Part shown: piece by piece, positions 33,412-41,729 of the stretch | How positions within the stretch are numbered: the first letter of the stretch is position 1 | Layout: each line of letters opens with the position of its first letter | Assembly (NCBI RefSeq): GCF_006385685.1 | Contig: NZ_VFRP01000007.1 | Coordinates: 62,001 to 126,000 of the forward strand | Direction: 5' to 3' | Length of the DNA: 64,000 nucleotides | DNA from: Amaricoccus solimangrovi | Lineage (GTDB): Bacteria > Pseudomonadota > Alphaproteobacteria > Rhodobacterales > Rhodobacteraceae | The notes under the pieces: model-generated | The model's database searches: none | What the model saw: the letters and a program-made list of their open reading frames with translations, nothing else | What the model was told of the DNA's origin: nothing | Position numbers and translations under genes: made by a program

Positions 33412-34152
33412 TCAGGAGGCGCGCAGGATCCGGCCGTCGGCGCCGAAATGGATGCCGCATTCCACCTTGTCGGTGCCCCGCCAGCGCCCGGCGCGCGGAT
33501 CCTCGCCCGGGGCCACCCGGGTCGTGCAGGGGGCGCAGCCGATCGAGGGATAGCCCTGCGCGACCAGCGGATGCCGCGGCAGTTCGTTCACATCCATGTA
33601 GGTCCGCAGATCCGAGGCCGACCAGCCGGCCAGCGGATTGACCTTGAGCCGCTCGCCATCGGCCTCGAACACCTCGAGCTTCGCCCGGGTCGCGGCCTGG
33701 TAGCGCTTGCGGCCCGAGATCAGCACCGAATACGGCTCGAGCGCGCGTTCGAGCGGCAGCACCTTGCGGATGTCGCAGCAGGAATCGGTGTCGCGCTGGT
33801 GCAGCGTGCCGGCCGGATCGGCGCGGGCGAGATCCACCGGGTTCGGCCGGATGTGCTGGACGTTGCGCAGCCCGAGATGGGCGGAGAGCGTCTTCTGGTA
33901 GTCGAGCGTCTCCTGGAACAGCATCAGCGTGTCGACGAGCAGCACCGGCAGGTCGCGGTCGACCTCGGCCGCCATGTGCAGGAGCACGGCCGCCTCGGCG
34001 CCGAAGGACGAGACGAGCGCCACCTCCCCGGGAAACTCGTCGACCATCACCTGGAGCACTTCCGGACCCCAGGCGCCCTCGTAGGTGGTGCGCAGCCGCT
34101 CCACCTGCTCCGACGGACGCAGCGCCCGCGGCGTTTCGCGATCATGCAGCAT
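33412..34152 (-). CDS. cysH: APS/PAPS reductase CysH
   Basis: The 246-residue enzyme reduces adenylyl sulfate to sulfite using thioredoxin. It has the PAPS-reductase fold start (VALVSSFGAEAAVLLHMAAE), Cys-Cys at about 124-125 (DSCCDIRKV), CAPC at about 206-209 and the catalytic KVECGIH near 232. The paired CC and CxxC motifs coordinate a [4Fe-4S] cluster and mark the APS-type reductase rather than the enterobacterial PAPS type. It overlaps cysI by 11 bp. Confidence 0.94.
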   Translation of the reverse strand: MLHDRETPRALRPSEQVERLRTTYEGAWGPEVLQVMVDEFPGEVALVSSFGAEAAVLLHMAAEVDRDLPVLLVDTLMLFQETLDYQKTLSAHLGLRNVQHIRPNPVDLARADPAGTLHQRDTDSCCDIRKVLPLERALEPYSVLISGRKRYQAATRAKLEVFEADGERLKVNPLAGWSASDLRTYMDVNELPRHPLVAQGYPSIGCAPCTTRVAPGEDPRAGRWRGTDKVECGIHFGADGRILRAS

Positions 34153-35803
34153 CGGAACGCGCCTCCTCGGGATAGAGCGCGGCGCGGAACGGGTCCGGGC
34201 CGAGACGGCGATAGGCGGCGAGGAAGCTCTCGCCGGGCTCCAGGCGATTGTCGAGATAGGCCTCGATCAGCCGTTCGACCGCCGGGACGATCTCCTCGTA
34301 GGAGAAGCCGGGGCCGGCGCGCTCGCCGATCGCCGCGGTCTCGGTACCGTCGCCGCCGAGCGTGACCTGGTAGCTCTCGACCCCCGCCTTGTCGAGGCCG
34401 AGGATGCCGATATGGCCGACGTGGTGGTGGCCGCAGGCGTTGATGCAGCCCGAGATCTTGATCTTGAGCGGCCCGATGTCGCGCTGGCGGTCGATGTCGG
34501 CGAAGGTCTCCGAGATCTGCTGCGCGATCGGGATCGAGCGGGCGGTCGCGAGCGCGCAGTAGTCCATGCCCGGGCAGGCGATGATGTCCGAGACGAGCCC
34601 GACATTCGCCGTGGCGAGGCCAGCCTCCCTGAGCCGCGCATAGATCGCCGGCAGGTGGCGGCGCGCGACGTGCGGCAGGATCACGTTCTGCTCGTGGCTG
34701 ATCCGGAGCTCGTCATGGCCGAATTCCTCGGCCAGATCTGCCATCACCCGCATCTGCTCCGCCGTCGCGTCGCCCGGCGTGCCGCCGACCGGCTTCAGCG
34801 AGATCGTGACGATGCCGTAATGGGCGAGCTTGTGGGCGCTGACATTGGTGTCGATGAAGGCGCGCAGCCCCGCGGAGAGCACCGGCGCGGCGGTGTCGGG
34901 CGCCGGCTCGAAGGCCGGCGGCGCGAAGGCCGCCTCGATCTCGGCCACGAGTTCGGGCGAGACGCGCGGCAGCAGCGCGCGGTTCGCCTCGTAGGCGGCC
35001 TCGACCTCCGCGCGCACCTTCTCGATCGTGCTCTCGTGGACGAGGATCTTGATGCGGGCCTTGTACTTGTTGTCCCGCCGGCCCTCCATGTTGTAGACCT
35101 GCAGGATCGCCTCGAGATAGCGGAGCAGCTCCGCCTTCGGCAGGAAGTCGCGGACCACCTTGCCGAGCATCGGCGTCCGGCCGAGCCCGCCGCCGATGAT
35201 GACCTCGTAGCCGGGCTCGCCCGCCTCGTCGCGCACCATCCTGAGGCCGATGTCATGCGCCTTGGTCACGGCGCGGTCGTTCGGGCTGCCGGTCACGGCG
35301 ATCTTGAACTTGCGCGGCAGCCAGGCGAATTCCGGATGGTCGGTCGACCACTGCCGGATCAGCTCGGCCGTCGGACGCGGATCCTCGATCTCGTCGGCGC
35401 TGGCGCCGGCGAAATGGTCCGCGGTCACGTTGCGGATGCAGTTGCCGCTCGTCTGGATCGCGTGCATCTCCACGTCGGCGAGCGCCTGGAGGATGTCGGG
35501 CACGTCCCGGAGCTTGGGCCAGTTGTACTGGATGTTCTGCCGCGTCGTGAAATGGCCGTAGCCCCGGTCCCATTTCTCGGCGATGTCGGCGAGGCGCCGC
35601 ATCTTGCGGCTGTCGAGCGTGCCGTAGGGGATCGCCACGCGCAGCATGTAGGCGTGCAGCTGGAGATAGAGCCCGTTCATCAGCCGGAGCGGCTTGAACT
35701 CGTCCTCCGAGAGCGAGCCGGTCAGCCGGCGCTCCACCTGGTCGCGGAACTCCGCGACGCGCGCGTTCACGAAGTCACGGTCGAAATCGGTATAATCGTA
35801 CAT
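34142..35803 (-). CDS. cysI: Sulfite/nitrite reductase hemoprotein, CysI type
   Basis: The 553-residue siroheme-[4Fe-4S] enzyme reduces sulfite to sulfide. It has two ferredoxin-like/NiR_SIR repeats (KLAHYGIVTISLKPVGGT in the second). The cluster ligands appear as ACPGMDYCALA near 407 and SGCINACGHH near 452. Siroheme-binding arginines occur in HFTTRQNIQYNW and the TSGNCIRNVTAD region. Sulfite rather than nitrite is inferred from cysH and cysG neighbours. It lies 3 bp after the DUF2849 gene. Confidence 0.92.
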   Translation of the reverse strand: MYDYTDFDRDFVNARVAEFRDQVERRLTGSLSEDEFKPLRLMNGLYLQLHAYMLRVAIPYGTLDSRKMRRLADIAEKWDRGYGHFTTRQNIQYNWPKLRDVPDILQALADVEMHAIQTSGNCIRNVTADHFAGASADEIEDPRPTAELIRQWSTDHPEFAWLPRKFKIAVTGSPNDRAVTKAHDIGLRMVRDEAGEPGYEVIIGGGLGRTPMLGKVVRDFLPKAELLRYLEAILQVYNMEGRRDNKYKARIKILVHESTIEKVRAEVEAAYEANRALLPRVSPELVAEIEAAFAPPAFEPAPDTAAPVLSAGLRAFIDTNVSAHKLAHYGIVTISLKPVGGTPGDATAEQMRVMADLAEEFGHDELRISHEQNVILPHVARRHLPAIYARLREAGLATANVGLVSDIIACPGMDYCALATARSIPIAQQISETFADIDRQRDIGPLKIKISGCINACGHHHVGHIGILGLDKAGVESYQVTLGGDGTETAAIGERAGPGFSYEEIVPAVERLIEAYLDNRLEPGESFLAAYRRLGPDPFRAALYPEEARSDAA

Positions 35804-35806
35804 CGT

Positions 35807-36109
35807 TTACGCCTGCCGCTGGTGCTCGGGATAGTTCGAGGGGCCGCGGGTGCGGAAATCCTCACGGAAATGGGCGGGGGCCGCGTGGCCGTTCGGGTCG
35901 ATCGTCACATCGGTCAGATAGACGCCGACGATCTGGTTCGGGAAGGCCTCGGCGCGGGCGAGCAGCGCCTCGGCGGCCTCCTTGTCGCGGGCGATGGCGG
36001 CCTCGGCGATGTGCCGGGACCAGCCGCCCTCGGCGGTGAAATAGACGACATCGCCTTCGAGCAGGTCGTTGCCGGTCGCCATCTGCGGCTTGAAAGCGCG
36101 CGGTGCCAT
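35807..36109 (-). CDS. DUF2849 family protein of the cys cluster
   Basis: The 100-residue protein (FKPQMATGNDLLEGDVVYF, GGWSRHIAEAAIARDKEAAEALLARAE, VGVYLTDVTIDPNGHAAPAHFREDFRTRGPS) matches DUF2849, found between cysG and cysI in alphaproteobacterial sulfite-reduction operons. Role unknown. It shares one base with cysG (TGATG) and precedes cysI by 3 bp, so it is tightly coupled to both. Confidence 0.88.
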   Translation of the reverse strand: MAPRAFKPQMATGNDLLEGDVVYFTAEGGWSRHIAEAAIARDKEAAEALLARAEAFPNQIVGVYLTDVTIDPNGHAAPAHFREDFRTRGPSNYPEHQRQA

Positions 36110-37485
36110 CAGAGTGCTTCCCTCAGTTCGTTGCGGGTGGCGGCGCCGAGGGCCGCGCGGGGTTCCAGGCCGAGGAGGATCATCACCGGGCCGGTCGGGC
36201 GGGCCTCGGCGAGCGCCTCGGGCAGGTCGATGAGCGTCGTGGCGATCACGCGCTGGTCGGGTCGGCTCGCGTTCTCGACGCAGGTCACCGGCGTCGCCGC
36301 CGCCGCGCCGTGCATGAGCAGCCGCCCCCGGACGAAGGCCGCCGCCTTCACGCCCATGTAGACCGCCGCCGTCGCGCCCGGCCGCGCGAGATCGCGCCAG
36401 TCGTGGTCGGCGAAGCCGTTCATGTCATGCGCGGTCAGCAGGCGAAGGCTGGCGTTGCGGCCGCGCCGGGTCAGCGACTGGCCGATGGCCGCGGCCGAGG
36501 CGCTGGCCGAGGTGATGCCGGGCACGACCGCGAAGCCGATGCCCGCCTCCTCCAGCGCCGCGATCTCCTCGTCGAGCCGGCCGAAGAGCACCGCGTCGCC
36601 GCCTTTGAGCCGGGCCACCGTGGCGCCGGCGCGGGCCTCGCGCAGGATGAGCGCGTTGATGTCCTCCTGCTTCCAGGAGGGGCCATAGGCGATCTTGCCG
36701 ACCTCGATCACCCGCGCCTCGCGGCGGGCGAGTTCGAGGATGGCGCCAGGCACCAGCCGGTCGTGGATCACCACGTCGGCCTCGTGCAGGATCCGCCGGG
36801 CCTTCATCGTCAGCAGTTCCGGATCGCCCGGCCCCGCGCCGATCAGATGGACGAAGCCCTTCGTCGCGGCCACGTCCTCGCCCAGCATCGTCTCGAGCGT
36901 GTCCGCGACGGCCTCGGGGCCGGCCGCGACCGCCCGCGGGCCCCGCTCGAAATAGAAGCGGGTCCAGAAGGCGCGGCGGGCGCGGGAATCGAGCGCCTCG
37001 ACCCGCGCGCGGAAGGACTGGCCGATCCGGGCGAGCAGGCCGAGCGAGCTCGGCAGCATCTCCTCCACCTCGGCCTTGATCTTGCGCGCGAGCACCGGCG
37101 CCGCGCCCTCGGTGCCGATCGCGACCGTCACCGGGTCGCGGTCGACGATCGCGGGCGTGATGAAATCGGAGGAGAGATCGTCGACGATGTTGACGAGCAC
37201 GCCGGCCGCGCGGCCGAGCGCGGCCACGCGCGCATCCTCCGCGGGATCGGCGTTGGCGGCGTAGACGAGCCGCGCGTCGCCGATCGCGGCGAGCGGCGCC
37301 TCGACGAGCGCGAGGCGGCCCTCCGCCGCCCAGCGGCGCACCTCCTCCGCCGGATCGGTGCCATGGACCTCGATCCGGGCCTCGGTCCGCATCAGCAGGC
37401 GCAGCTTCGCGACCGCGGTCTCGCCCGCGCCCGAAACCACGACGCGCCGACCGCGTGTGTCGAGGAAGACCGGAAAGTGCCTCAT
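36109..37485 (-). CDS. cysG: Siroheme synthase CysG (fused)
   Basis: The 458-residue trifunctional enzyme makes siroheme from uroporphyrinogen III, supplying CysI. The N-terminal dehydrogenase/ferrochelatase half starts MRHFPVFLDTRGRRVVVSGAGETAVAKLRLL. The C-terminal methyltransferase half (from about 215) has HLIGAGPGDPELLTMKARRIL, VARLKGGDAVLFGR and VVPGITSASASAAAIG. ATG 37485 has GAGGTG about 8 nt upstream; an extension to 37548 lies in the promoter region. It is the first gene of the cysG-DUF2849-cysI-cysH-DUF934 operon. Confidence 0.94.
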   Translation of the reverse strand: MRHFPVFLDTRGRRVVVSGAGETAVAKLRLLMRTEARIEVHGTDPAEEVRRWAAEGRLALVEAPLAAIGDARLVYAANADPAEDARVAALGRAAGVLVNIVDDLSSDFITPAIVDRDPVTVAIGTEGAAPVLARKIKAEVEEMLPSSLGLLARIGQSFRARVEALDSRARRAFWTRFYFERGPRAVAAGPEAVADTLETMLGEDVAATKGFVHLIGAGPGDPELLTMKARRILHEADVVIHDRLVPGAILELARREARVIEVGKIAYGPSWKQEDINALILREARAGATVARLKGGDAVLFGRLDEEIAALEEAGIGFAVVPGITSASASAAAIGQSLTRRGRNASLRLLTAHDMNGFADHDWRDLARPGATAAVYMGVKAAAFVRGRLLMHGAAAATPVTCVENASRPDQRVIATTLIDLPEALAEARPTGPVMILLGLEPRAALGAATRNELREAL

Positions 37486-37587
37486 GGATTCACCTCGCTG
37501 CTCTGACCCTGCAAGATAGAACTTTTTCCCCCATTTTCTCAATGTCACGCTTCAAATAAGGAATAGATCCTGCCATTATCCATCGGA

Positions 37588-37603
37588 CGGGAACATTTTC
37601 CCG
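37588..37603. promoter_or_regulatory. Dyad in the divergent cysG/Lrp region
   Basis: CGGGAA-CATT-TTCCCG, a perfect 6-bp inverted repeat 20 bp before the Lrp gene start, in the 138-bp divergent region whose other half is AT-rich. It is a candidate binding site for the Lrp-type regulator. Confidence 0.45.
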
Positions 37604-37623
37604 ATTTCAGGAGGCAGGGGCGA

Positions 37624-38091
37624 ATGGCGGCCGCTTTCGACGATCTGGACCGGAATATCCTCTCGCTGCTGCAGCGCGACGCGAGCCTCTCGCTCGACGA
37701 GATCGCACGAAAGGTCGGGGCTTCCAAGACCCCGGTCTGGAACCGGATCCGCAAGCTGCGCGCCTCGGGCGTGATCCGGGCCGAGGTGGCGCTGCTCGAC
37801 CCCGAGAAGATCGGGCTCGAAAGCTGCTTCTTCGTGCTGATCCGCACCGCCCAGCACGACGCGGACTGGCTCGCGCGCTTCCTGCGCGCGGTGCAGTCGC
37901 GGCCCGAGGTGACCGAGGCGCACCGGCTCGCGGGCGACATCGACTACATCCTGAAGGTTCAGGTGCCAAATGCCCGCGCCTACGACGATTTCTACCGCGC
38001 GCTGATCCGCGAGGTCAGCATCTTCAACGTCACCTCCACCCTCTCGATGGAGGTGATCAAGAGCACGACGGAACTGCCCCTGCCCGGGTGA
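37624..38091 (+). CDS. Lrp/AsnC-family regulator beside the cys operon
   Basis: The 155-residue regulator has a winged helix (FDDLDRNILSLLQRDASLS, recognition helix SKTPVWNRIRKLRASG) and a RAM domain (HRLAGDIDYILKVQVPNARAYDDFY). It is divergent from cysG and shares the promoter region, so control of sulfate assimilation, for example by cysteine as known for DecR/CuyR-like members, is the best inference. AGGAGG lies upstream of the ATG. Confidence 0.88.
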   Translation: MAAAFDDLDRNILSLLQRDASLSLDEIARKVGASKTPVWNRIRKLRASGVIRAEVALLDPEKIGLESCFFVLIRTAQHDADWLARFLRAVQSRPEVTEAHRLAGDIDYILKVQVPNARAYDDFYRALIREVSIFNVTSTLSMEVIKSTTELPLPG

Positions 38092-38202
38092 GCGCGGCGC
38101 GCCTTCCGGCGCGGAACCGAACCGCCCCGGAGCCTGTTGAAAAGGCGGGCGCGGGGGGGTATCTCCGTGGCTTTCGCCGGGAAGGGCCAAAGCGGGGTAG
38201 CC

Positions 38203-38532
38203 ATGTCCATCACCAAGATCACGCCCGAATACAGCGTCTCGACCCAGATCTCGGTCGAGGACGTCGCCGAGATCGCGGCGATGGGATACCGTTCGATCAT
38301 GTGCAACCGGCCCGACGGGGAGAGCCCGGACCAGACGCCGGTGGCCGAGATCCGCGCCGCCGCCGAGGCGCGCGGCCTCGCCTTCGCCTTCGTGCCGGTG
38401 ATCTCGGGCGGCGTCGCGCCGCAGAACGTCGCCGCCTTCGAGGAGGCGCTCGAGGAACTGCCCGCCCCGGTTCTCGCCTACTGCCGCTCGGGCACGCGCT
38501 GCCGCACGCTCTGGACGATGGCGCGGAGCTGA
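38203..38532 (+). CDS. DUF442/TIGR01244 family sulfurtransferase-phosphatase-like protein
   Basis: The 109-residue protein (VSTQISVEDVAEIAAMGYRSIMCNRPDGE, GLAFAFVPVISGGVAPQNVAAFEEAL) ends with the active-site loop AYCRSGTRCRTLW. It holds nucleophile Cys94 in a CRSGTR loop of rhodanese or dual-specificity phosphatase type. The family is the extra domain of Blh proteins that act with persulfide dioxygenases. It follows the cys regulator by 111 bp in the same direction, so a role in sulfur trafficking is plausible. It is not next to the dioxygenase gene of this window (about 14 kb away). Confidence 0.82.
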   Translation: MSITKITPEYSVSTQISVEDVAEIAAMGYRSIMCNRPDGESPDQTPVAEIRAAAEARGLAFAFVPVISGGVAPQNVAAFEEALEELPAPVLAYCRSGTRCRTLWTMARS

Positions 38533-38654
38533 CGGCGATCGGGCGACCTGATCGGGCGGCGCGATCGGGCGGCGGGCGGCCGCGCGCATCTGGCATCGCG
38601 CCGCCCGCGCCCTAGATGATCCGGGCGAAGCAGCAAGGATCAGGATCGGATCAG

Positions 38655-38966
38655 ATGGGGAGGGATTCCGAGCCGCGCCTCTGCGAGGCGAATGTGCGCG
38701 CGCTCTGGGGCCGGATGGTCGGCGAGATCCTGCCCGCCGCCGCCCCCCGGTTCGGCTGGCCGCCGCTGACGCCGGCGGAATACGCCGAGGCGCTGCTCGA
38801 CCAGGTCAGGCAGTCTCCCTGCGAGCCCGGACGCCCCCCCTGCGCGATCGACCTCGTGCTGGCGATCGAACTCGCGGACCGCGCGCTCCGGGGCCAGGTC
38901 TGCATGAAGGGCCTCGCGCGGCGCTCGCGGGAGATGCGCGAACGCGCCGGGCGCGGCCGGGGCTGA
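38655..38966 (+). CDS. Hypothetical protein
   Basis: The 103-residue protein is not recognised. It has four cysteines (RLCEANVRALWGRM, SPCEPGRPPCAIDL, GQVCMKGLAR), no membrane segment and a basic C-terminal tail. ATG 38655 is chosen; 38616 is an alternative in-frame start and neither has a strong ribosome-binding site. It is convergent with the nitrilase-like gene, stops 10 bp apart. The Cys-x6-Cys pair might bind a metal, but this is speculative. Confidence 0.5.
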   Translation: MGRDSEPRLCEANVRALWGRMVGEILPAAAPRFGWPPLTPAEYAEALLDQVRQSPCEPGRPPCAIDLVLAIELADRALRGQVCMKGLARRSREMRERAGRGRG

Positions 38967-38976
38967 TCGCCCGGAG

Positions 38977-39876
38977 TCAGGACGTGACGACCCGGGCGGC
39001 GCCGAGGCGCACGGTCTCGACCGGGCCGAAGCTCTCGCTCAGCGCGGCCCGGAGATCCGGATCGGCGCTGGCGCGGCGATTGCGCGCGGCGCGCAGCGGC
39101 TCCGGATCGAAATCGCCGTAGACCCAGCCTTCGGCGTTCATCTTGCCGGCGGCGAGCACGCCGTCCTGCGGCATCTCCTCCTCGGGCGGCGTCAGGATGG
39201 CGGCGGCGCCGACATGATGGGGCATGCCGCCGAGCCAGTCCGAATCCCCGACCCGCGCCGCGAGCACCGCCACGCTCTGCGTCTCGACCGCGCGGGCGGC
39301 CGCGGCGATCCGGACGCGCCAGTAGCCGAGCACCGAATTCGCCCCCGCCGGAACGAGCAGGATCTCCGCCCCGGCCGCGGCCATGTCGCGGGCGAGCGCG
39401 GGGATCATCGCGTCGCGCCCCGGCAGGATGCCGATCTTGCCGAGCGCGGTGTCGAAGACGCGCCCGCCCCGCCCCGGCGCCAGCCCCGCCGCGCGCTCCG
39501 CCGGCGAGAGCGACTGCCGGTCCTGGAATGCCATCGTCCCGTCGGGGGCGAAGAAGCGGGTCCGGCTCGCCAGCGCCTCGCTCTCGTGAATCGGCGCCGA
39601 GCCGGCGGCGATATGGACCGAGAATTCCCGCGCGAGGGATTCGTGCAGCTCGTCGACATCCTTCGCCCGCGCGGCCACCGCCTCCGCCGCCCGGCGCGGA
39701 TCCCCGGCGTTGCTCTCGCGCGCGAGGCTCGCGAGTTCCATCGCCGCGCATTCGGGAAAGACCAGCAGATCCGCGCCGTTCTCGGCCGCGGCGCGCACCC
39801 AGACGCGGATCTTGCCGACATATTCGTTCCAGCGGTTGAGCCAGTCGATCGGATAGGCGGCGGCGGCGATCTTCAT
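38977..39876 (-). CDS. Nitrilase-superfamily protein lacking two catalytic residues
   Basis: The 299-residue protein has the carbon-nitrogen hydrolase fold: AAAENGADLLVFPECAAMEL with the conserved Glu42, then IGILPGRDAMIPALARDM and AEILLVPAGANSVLGYWRVR. By alignment to the usual IG-ICYD-P motif the catalytic Cys is replaced by Gly153. The catalytic Lys position (usual QDKQ) is Arg120 (FQDRQ). Glu42 alone remains, so it is probably catalytically inactive or uses another chemistry. The ATG at 39876 has GGGGAG upstream; the frame runs further to 40386 but crosses the tRNA. No disruption elsewhere. Confidence 0.78.
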   Translation of the reverse strand: MKIAAAAYPIDWLNRWNEYVGKIRVWVRAAAENGADLLVFPECAAMELASLARESNAGDPRRAAEAVAARAKDVDELHESLAREFSVHIAAGSAPIHESEALASRTRFFAPDGTMAFQDRQSLSPAERAAGLAPGRGGRVFDTALGKIGILPGRDAMIPALARDMAAAGAEILLVPAGANSVLGYWRVRIAAAARAVETQSVAVLAARVGDSDWLGGMPHHVGAAAILTPPEEEMPQDGVLAAGKMNAEGWVYGDFDPEPLRAARNRRASADPDLRAALSESFGPVETVRLGAARVVTS

Positions 39877-39999
39877 CTGCGTGCTCCCCAGGGAGTGTCC
39901 GGAGCGCGACCATAGCGCGTTCGCGCCGCCCGTCGACCCCCGCGCCCCACCCCCGCCCGCGCCCTCCGCCCGCGCCCTCCGCGGGCCGGGCGAAAAAGC

Positions 40000-40020
40000 C
40001 GCGCGCGGGCGCGATTTTTT
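40000..40020. terminator. Intrinsic-type terminator between the nitrilase-like gene and tRNA-Gln
   Basis: CGCGC/GCGCG stem with loop GCGG, followed by ATTTTTT on the plus strand and by GC-TTTTT on the minus strand. It could act in both directions and insulate the tRNA. The gap 39877-40033 contains nothing else evident. Confidence 0.5.
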
Positions 40021-40033
40021 CTCTCCGGCGCGC

Positions 40034-40062
40034 TTGATCTTTCCGGCGGGGGCGCATATTAC
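40034..40062 (+). promoter_or_regulatory. Promoter of tRNA-Gln
   Basis: TTGATC (40034-40039), 17-bp spacer, TATTAC (40057-40062), ending 12 bp before the tRNA 5' end. A good sigma-70-like match at the right distance. Confidence 0.6.
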
Positions 40063-40074
40063 GGCGCCGGTCGA

Positions 40075-40148
40075 TGGGGAATAGGTTAACGGTAGACCAG
40101 CGGACTCTGACTCCGTTAGTCCTGGTTCGAATCCAGGTTCCCCAGCCA
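40075..40148 (+). tRNA. tRNA-Gln (anticodon CTG)
   Basis: The 74-nt gene folds as a full cloverleaf. Acceptor TGGGGAA/TTCCCCA; D stem GGT/ACC; anticodon stem GCGGA/TCCGT with loop CTCTGAC, giving anticodon CTG at 40107-40109 (codon CAG). The variable loop is 4 nt, the T arm is CCTGG-TTCGAAT-CCAGG, the discriminator is G, and CCA is encoded. It has its own promoter. No integrated element or att duplication was seen at its 3' end. Confidence 0.97.
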
Positions 40149-40247
40149 ACCTCCCGTTTTCGCTGACTTCGCGCTTCCGACGCCCCTGGCGGGCGGGTCG
40201 CGCGCGGTCGTTTTCGGCGTATCCATTCCTTCCGGCGCGTCCGAAGA

Positions 40248-40263
40248 CCGTCCGAACGGACGG
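40248..40263 (+). other. Hairpin between tRNA-Gln and the aminotransferase gene
   Basis: CCGTCCG/CGGACGG, 7-bp perfect stem, 2-nt AA gap (so the closing pair must open). It lies about 100 bp after the tRNA in a 255-bp gap with no gene. A TATACT-like -10 box (around 40351-40358) before the aminotransferase suggests that gene has its own promoter. Confidence 0.35.
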
Positions 40264-40403
40264 CGATCTCCCTCCTCCCACGACCACGCGCCCGGCTTCC
40301 CCGGCGGATCGGGCGTCGCGACAGGTCCGGCGCGCGAAGGGCACTTCCGGGGTATACTGGCGGCGGCCGCAGCCTTCCCCATTCATCCTCCAGGGAGGAA
40401 CCG

Positions 40404-41594
40404 ATGTCCGTCGCCGCCGCCCGCGCGCATGCCGCCGCCCGATCGTTCAGCAGGGTCGAGAACTTCTTCCTGTCCCACCGCGCCCAGATGGCGGAGAGGC
40501 CGGCGGTGGCCGATTTCACCTTCGGCGATCCGCGCGACATGGCCCTGCCCGGCCTCGTCGCCGCGCTCAGGGCCCGCGCCGAGCCCCGGAGCGTGGACTG
40601 GTTCGCCTACAAGGCCAACGAGCCGGAAGCCTGCGCCTTCCTCGCCGACGTGCTCGCGGCGGAACTGGAACTGCCCTACGAGCCCGAGGACATCGCCCTC
40701 ACCCGGGGCGCCTTCGGGGCGATCAGGCTCGCCTTCACCCTGCTGCTCGAACCGGGCGACGAATGCGTCTCGCCGCTTCCGGGCTGGTTCTGCTACGGCG
40801 CGATGCTGGCCGCCGTCGGGGCGACGGAGGTGCCGGCGCCGCTCGCCCCGCCGCGTTTCGACCTCGATCCCGAGGCGATCGCGGCGGCCATCACGCCGCG
40901 CACGCGCATCGTGATCGTCAACACGCCGCACAACCCGACAGGCCGGATCTATTCGCGCGCGGATCTAAGCGCGCTCGCGGCGCTTCTGGAGGCGAAATCC
41001 GCCGAGATCGGCCGCCGGATCTGGATCCTCTCCGACGAACCCTACCGCCGCGTCCGCTTCGACGGGGCCGGATTCACCTCCCCCGCGGCGGTCTATCCGC
41101 ATACGCTGGTCGACTATTCCTACGGCAAGATCCTGCTCGCGCCGGGCCTGAGGCTCGGCTATCTCGCGATCTCGCCCCTGCTGCCCGCGGCCGAGCGCGA
41201 GGAACTGCGCCGGATCCGGTTCGCGGCGCAGATGGCCGATGGCTGGAACGTGCCGGACGCGCCGCTGATCTACGCGCTGCCGGATCTGGAGCCCCTCGGC
41301 ATCGACATCGCCGCGCTCGCCCGGCGGCGGGAGCGCATGCTCGACGCGCTGGCGGGCTGGGGCTACGCGATGACCCGGCCGGAGGGAACCTTCTATCTCT
41401 GGGGCCGCGCCCCCGGCGGCGACGCCGCCGCCTTCGCCGGGCGCCTGCGGGAGCATGGGGTCCATGTGATGCCGGGGACGCTCTTCGACCGGCCGGAGGA
41501 TTTCCGCCTCTGCCTGACCGCGACCGACGCGATGGTCGAGGCCGCGCTGCCCGCCTTCCGCGAGGCCGCGCGGGCGGAGGCGGAGCACGGCTGA
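40404..41594 (+). CDS. PLP-dependent aminotransferase, class I/II
   Basis: The 396-residue fold-type I enzyme has the PLP lysine Lys242 in VDYSYGKILLAPGLRLGY. It also has the aromatic stacking region PLPGWFCYGAML, the conserved VIVNTPHNPTGRIYSRADL and LSDEPYRRVRFDG. The N terminus (SRVENFFLSHRAQMAERPAVADFTFGDPRDM) is that of a bacterial aspartate-aminotransferase-like subgroup. Substrate is not predictable from sequence. GGGAGGA precedes the ATG. Monocistronic by appearance. Confidence 0.88.
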   Translation: MSVAAARAHAAARSFSRVENFFLSHRAQMAERPAVADFTFGDPRDMALPGLVAALRARAEPRSVDWFAYKANEPEACAFLADVLAAELELPYEPEDIALTRGAFGAIRLAFTLLLEPGDECVSPLPGWFCYGAMLAAVGATEVPAPLAPPRFDLDPEAIAAAITPRTRIVIVNTPHNPTGRIYSRADLSALAALLEAKSAEIGRRIWILSDEPYRRVRFDGAGFTSPAAVYPHTLVDYSYGKILLAPGLRLGYLAISPLLPAAEREELRRIRFAAQMADGWNVPDAPLIYALPDLEPLGIDIAALARRRERMLDALAGWGYAMTRPEGTFYLWGRAPGGDAAAFAGRLREHGVHVMPGTLFDRPEDFRLCLTATDAMVEAALPAFREAARAEAEHG

Positions 41595-41652
41595 GCCCTC
41601 CGCCCGGCCCGACCCGATCCCGCGCCGCCGGCGCGGGCGAGGCCCGATTCAC

Positions 41653-41720
41653 GATCTATCTCAATTCATGATATATCTTGATTTCCGATATATCTTGATT
41701 TTCGACATATCTGTTTCTAT
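41653..41720. repeat. Four 17-bp direct repeats upstream of padR
   Basis: Four contiguous 17-bp units start at 41653, 41670, 41687 and 41704. Units 2 and 3 follow GATATATCTTGATTTYC and differ at one base. Units 1 and 4 keep GATCTATC and GACATATC at the same place. Each core GATATATC is itself a palindrome. The block is AT-rich in GC-rich surroundings and ends 9 bp before the padR ATG, so it overlaps the promoter. Likely an array of operators for the PadR protein. Confidence 0.75.
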
Positions 41721-41729
41721 GTTACCGGC

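Noticed and set aside
40075-40403. Genomic island or prophage attachment at tRNA-Gln
   Set aside because: No integrase gene and no duplicate of the tRNA 3' end is visible within the window; downstream genes look like ordinary chromosome.
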